Below the pieces are notes generated by a model. It searched no databases. It was not told the DNA's origin and was given only the letters and a program-made list of their open reading frames with translations. Below, piece by piece: positions 34,352 through 36,284 of a stretch of DNA of 36,284 nt. The first letter of the stretch is position 1. Each line of letters begins with the position of its first letter. This stretch comes from an uncultured Bacteroidales bacterium (GTDB taxonomy: Bacteria > Bacteroidota > Bacteroidia > Bacteroidales > FEN-979): positions 1 through 36,284 of the forward strand of contig CAIYJU010000159.1 of NCBI GenBank assembly GCA_903926565.1. The letters are read 5' to 3'. Both the position numbers and the translations under genes were made by a program.

Positions 34352-35167
34352 ATGATAAGATTGATTACCACGCTGTTGTGTTTCTTCTGCTTTCTTTCGG
34401 TCCAGGCACAGGAGGACAAGGTTCGTGACGAAATTGAGGCGGAACAAAAAGGTGAACCTGCTGCGATCAATTTCGGTGCAGACCTTATGAGCCGCTTTAT
34501 CTGGCGGGGAATTGATTTTGGCAATTCACCGGCCATCCAGCCAAATCTCTCTTTTTCATGGAAAGGTCTGAATATAGGCGCATGGGGATCCTACGCCTTT
34601 ACCCCGTACACTGTGACAGTCAACGATAGCCTGGTGAATGCCGGAACATATTCTGAAACAGATCTCTACATCTCTTACACTTATAAATGGTTTACATTGA
34701 TGGTGTTTGACTATTTCACCGTGAACGGGCTTAATCCCAATGAAGGAAATCGTTATTATGACTTTAACAATGCCTCGACAGGACACACTTTCGAGGGTTG
34801 CTTCTCTTTTGATGGACCGGAAAACTTTCCCTTGCAATTCCTGGCCGGTACCTTATTTTACGGGGCAGATAAGGACCGGGATTCCACCGGAGTATATGGT
34901 GCAGGAACACATAATAACTATTCAACCTATTTCGAACTGGCATATAAAATAAACCTGGCGAAGATCGGGGTGGAACTGAGGCCCTTCATCGGAGGAATCC
35001 CCTTCGGGAGTTCCTGGTACGGACCTTATGCAGGTGTAACAAACCTCGGATTAACTGCAAAAAAGGAGGTGCCAATCACACAGCAGTATTCATTGCCGGT
35101 GCAGGTTTCACTGATTACCAATCCGCAGGCGCAGAGTGTTTTTATTGTTTTTGGAATGTCATTTTAA
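34352..35167 (+). CDS. Outer-membrane beta-barrel protein, TorF/Gcw_chp-like
   Basis: 271 residues from the ATG at 34352, which starts a signal peptide (MIRLITTLLCFFCFLSVQAQ); an ATG at 34331 adds 7 codons and cannot be excluded. The mature protein has many alternating strands with aromatic girdles and resembles TorF/Gcw_chp-type putative porins: ADLMSRFIWRGIDFGNSPAIQPNLS near the start, then WGSYAFTPYTV, TDLYISYTYKWFTL and VFGMSF at the end, finishing in Phe as barrel proteins do. Its cargo is unknown. It lies between the receiver gene and mutB, with 27 nt to mutB, so it is probably in the same operon; the reason is not obvious. Confidence 0.8.
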   Translation: MIRLITTLLCFFCFLSVQAQEDKVRDEIEAEQKGEPAAINFGADLMSRFIWRGIDFGNSPAIQPNLSFSWKGLNIGAWGSYAFTPYTVTVNDSLVNAGTYSETDLYISYTYKWFTLMVFDYFTVNGLNPNEGNRYYDFNNASTGHTFEGCFSFDGPENFPLQFLAGTLFYGADKDRDSTGVYGAGTHNNYSTYFELAYKINLAKIGVELRPFIGGIPFGSSWYGPYAGVTNLGLTAKKEVPITQQYSLPVQVSLITNPQAQSVFIVFGMSF

Positions 35168-35194
35168 GAATCTACAACTACTATTAAACGAGCG

Positions 35195-36284
35195 ATGAGA
35201 CCAGATTTTAAGAATGTTGAATTTAAAGGTAAACCAGCCAGCGAGTCTTTCGCCGCCTGGGAGCAGAAAGCCGGGATACGGAAAAGTTGGAAAACACCTG
35301 AACAGATTGATGTGAAGCCGGTATTCGGAGACAGTGATCTGGATGAGATGGAACACCTTAACTATGCGGCCGGGTTGCCGCCGTTTCTTCGCGGACCTTA
35401 CTCCACCATGTATGTAATGAGCCCGTGGACGATCCGTCAGTATGCCGGGTTTTCCACTGCTGAAGAGTCAAATGCATTTTATCGCCGCAACCTGAAAGCC
35501 GGACAGAAAGGCTTGTCGGTCGCATTCGATCTTGCCACGCACCGTGGCTATGATTCTGATCATGAGCGGGTTGTGGGTGACGTGGGTAAGGCAGGTGTTG
35601 CCATTGACTCCATCCTCGACATGAAGATCCTGTTCGATCAAATCCCACTGGACATCATGTCGGTTTCGATGACCATGAACGGTGCAGTGCTGCCAGTCCT
35701 GGCATTTTATATTGTTGCCGCCGAGGAGCAGGGAGTCCCGATGGAGAAGCTGAGCGGAACGATACAGAATGATATTCTGAAAGAGTTTATGGTTCGCAAT
35801 ACCTATATCTATCCGCCGGCTCCTTCAATGAAAATTATTGCGGATATCTTTGAATTTACTTCGAAGCACATGCCCAAATTTAATTCAATCTCCATCAGCG
35901 GTTACCACATGCAGGAGGCCGGGGCTACGGCTGATATTGAACTTGCGTACACCCTTGCAGACGGACTGGAATACCTGCGTGCCGGCATCAAAGCCGGAAT
36001 GGACATCGATACTTTTGCCCCCCGGCTGTCATTTTTCTGGGGTGCCGGGATGAACCACTTTATGGAGATTGCCAAGATGCGCGCCGCCCGTTTGTTATGG
36101 GCCAGGATTGTAAAGCAATTCAATCCCAAAAATCCGAAGTCAATGGCGCTTCGAACACACACGCAAACTTCAGGATGGAGCCTCACAGAACAGGACCCGT
36201 TCAACAATGTGACCCGGACATGCCTGGAGGCACTCGCCGCCGCGCTGGGCCATACCCAGTCGTTGCATACCAACGCACTCGATG
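35195..36284 (+). CDS. mutB: Methylmalonyl-CoA mutase large (alpha) subunit, N-terminal part
   Basis: The frame is open from the ATG at 35195 to the right edge, giving 363 residues, about half of a normal MutB. The substrate-binding barrel is clear: [26 protein letters not shown] in pieces, [72 protein letters not shown] with Tyr237 and His238 near the cofactor, and [24 protein letters not shown]. The C-terminal cobalamin domain with DxHxxG must lie outside the window. With MutA it interconverts succinyl-CoA and methylmalonyl-CoA using adenosylcobalamin. The start has no Shine-Dalgarno site and lies 27 nt after the outer-membrane protein gene. Confidence 0.96.
   Translation, partial: MRPDFKNVEFKGKPASESFAAWEQKAGIRKSWKTPEQIDVKPVFGDSDLDEMEHLNYAAGLPPFLRGPYSTMYVMSPWTIRQYAGFSTAEESNAFYRRNLKAGQKGLSVAFDLATHRGYDSDHERVVGDVGKAGVAIDSILDMKILFDQIPLDIMSVSMTMNGAVLPVLAFYIVAAEEQGVPMEKLSGTIQNDILKEFMVRNTYIYPPAPSMKIIADIFEFTSKHMPKFNSISISGYHMQEAGATADIELAYTLADGLEYLRAGIKAGMDIDTFAPRLSFFWGAGMNHFMEIAKMRAARLLWARIVKQFNPKNPKSMALRTHTQTSGWSLTEQDPFNNVTRTCLEALAAALGHTQSLHTNALD

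Noticed and set aside
33877..35195. Disrupted methylmalonyl-CoA mutase (insertion inside one gene)
   Set aside because: mutA ends and mutB begins with normal termini, so the inserted genes separate two complete subunit genes rather than breaking one.
1..36284. tRNA, rRNA, CRISPR array, transposase or phage-type genes
   Set aside because: Intergenic gaps are all under 250 nt and none folds like a tRNA by eye; no direct-repeat arrays, transposase motifs or att-like repeats were seen.

Overview
This window looks like chromosome from a member of the Bacteroidota, probably a Bacteroidales-type lineage. The pointers are a type IX secretion/gliding cluster (PorP/SprF-like, GldK, GldL, GldM, GldN), an S46 dipeptidyl-peptidase, a HU-CCDC81/SPOR protein, a bacterial GH3 homologue, an LptE-like lipoprotein, a heteromeric methylmalonyl-CoA mutase, and promoter boxes of the Bacteroidota type (TTTG, about 19-20 nt, TAnnTTTG). 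Coding density is high. No gap exceeds 300 bases, and I see no rRNA, tRNA, CRISPR array or insertion sequence.

Layout. 1-5441: end of a PorP/SprF-like gene, then gldK-gldL-gldM-gldN, closed by two hairpins. 5597-15393: recG, pheT, a sigma-54 activator, lptE, a TPR-like gene and secG, with a terminator after secG, then groES-groEL with a strong terminator. 15484-19145: a DUF4468-like exported protein overlapping rlmN, then adenine deaminase and an ArsR-type repressor. 19142-20935 (minus): an Ig-like lipoprotein. 21044-21784: a YebC-family gene, convergent across a bidirectional terminator with a minus-strand ackA-response regulator operon (24015-21818). 24254-31034: a plus-strand run of GH3 homologue, deoxynucleoside kinase, kdsB, HU-CCDC81/SPOR protein, trmB and S46 peptidase. 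31025-31882 (minus): a TIGR01777 oxidoreductase. 31994-36284: mutA, a stand-alone receiver, an outer-membrane protein, and mutB cut by the window end.

How the genes fit together. GldKLMN form the energised core of the type IX secretion machine. LptE, SecG, KdsB and the SPOR protein serve envelope building. The S46 peptidase has the residue pattern of an Asp/Glu-specific DPP11. With acetate kinase and methylmalonyl-CoA mutase this suggests a peptide-using organism that makes acetate and has a propionyl/succinyl branch; that is inference.

Most of the window is conserved core genome, and I do not see a clearly new multi-gene system. The best leads are regulatory or architectural: a response regulator co-oriented with ackA, a receiver plus outer-membrane protein splitting mutA from mutB, a receiver lacking its switch lysine, two heptanucleotide tandem repeats just before start codons, and a sigma-54 activator with a GSFTGA loop and no sensor domain.
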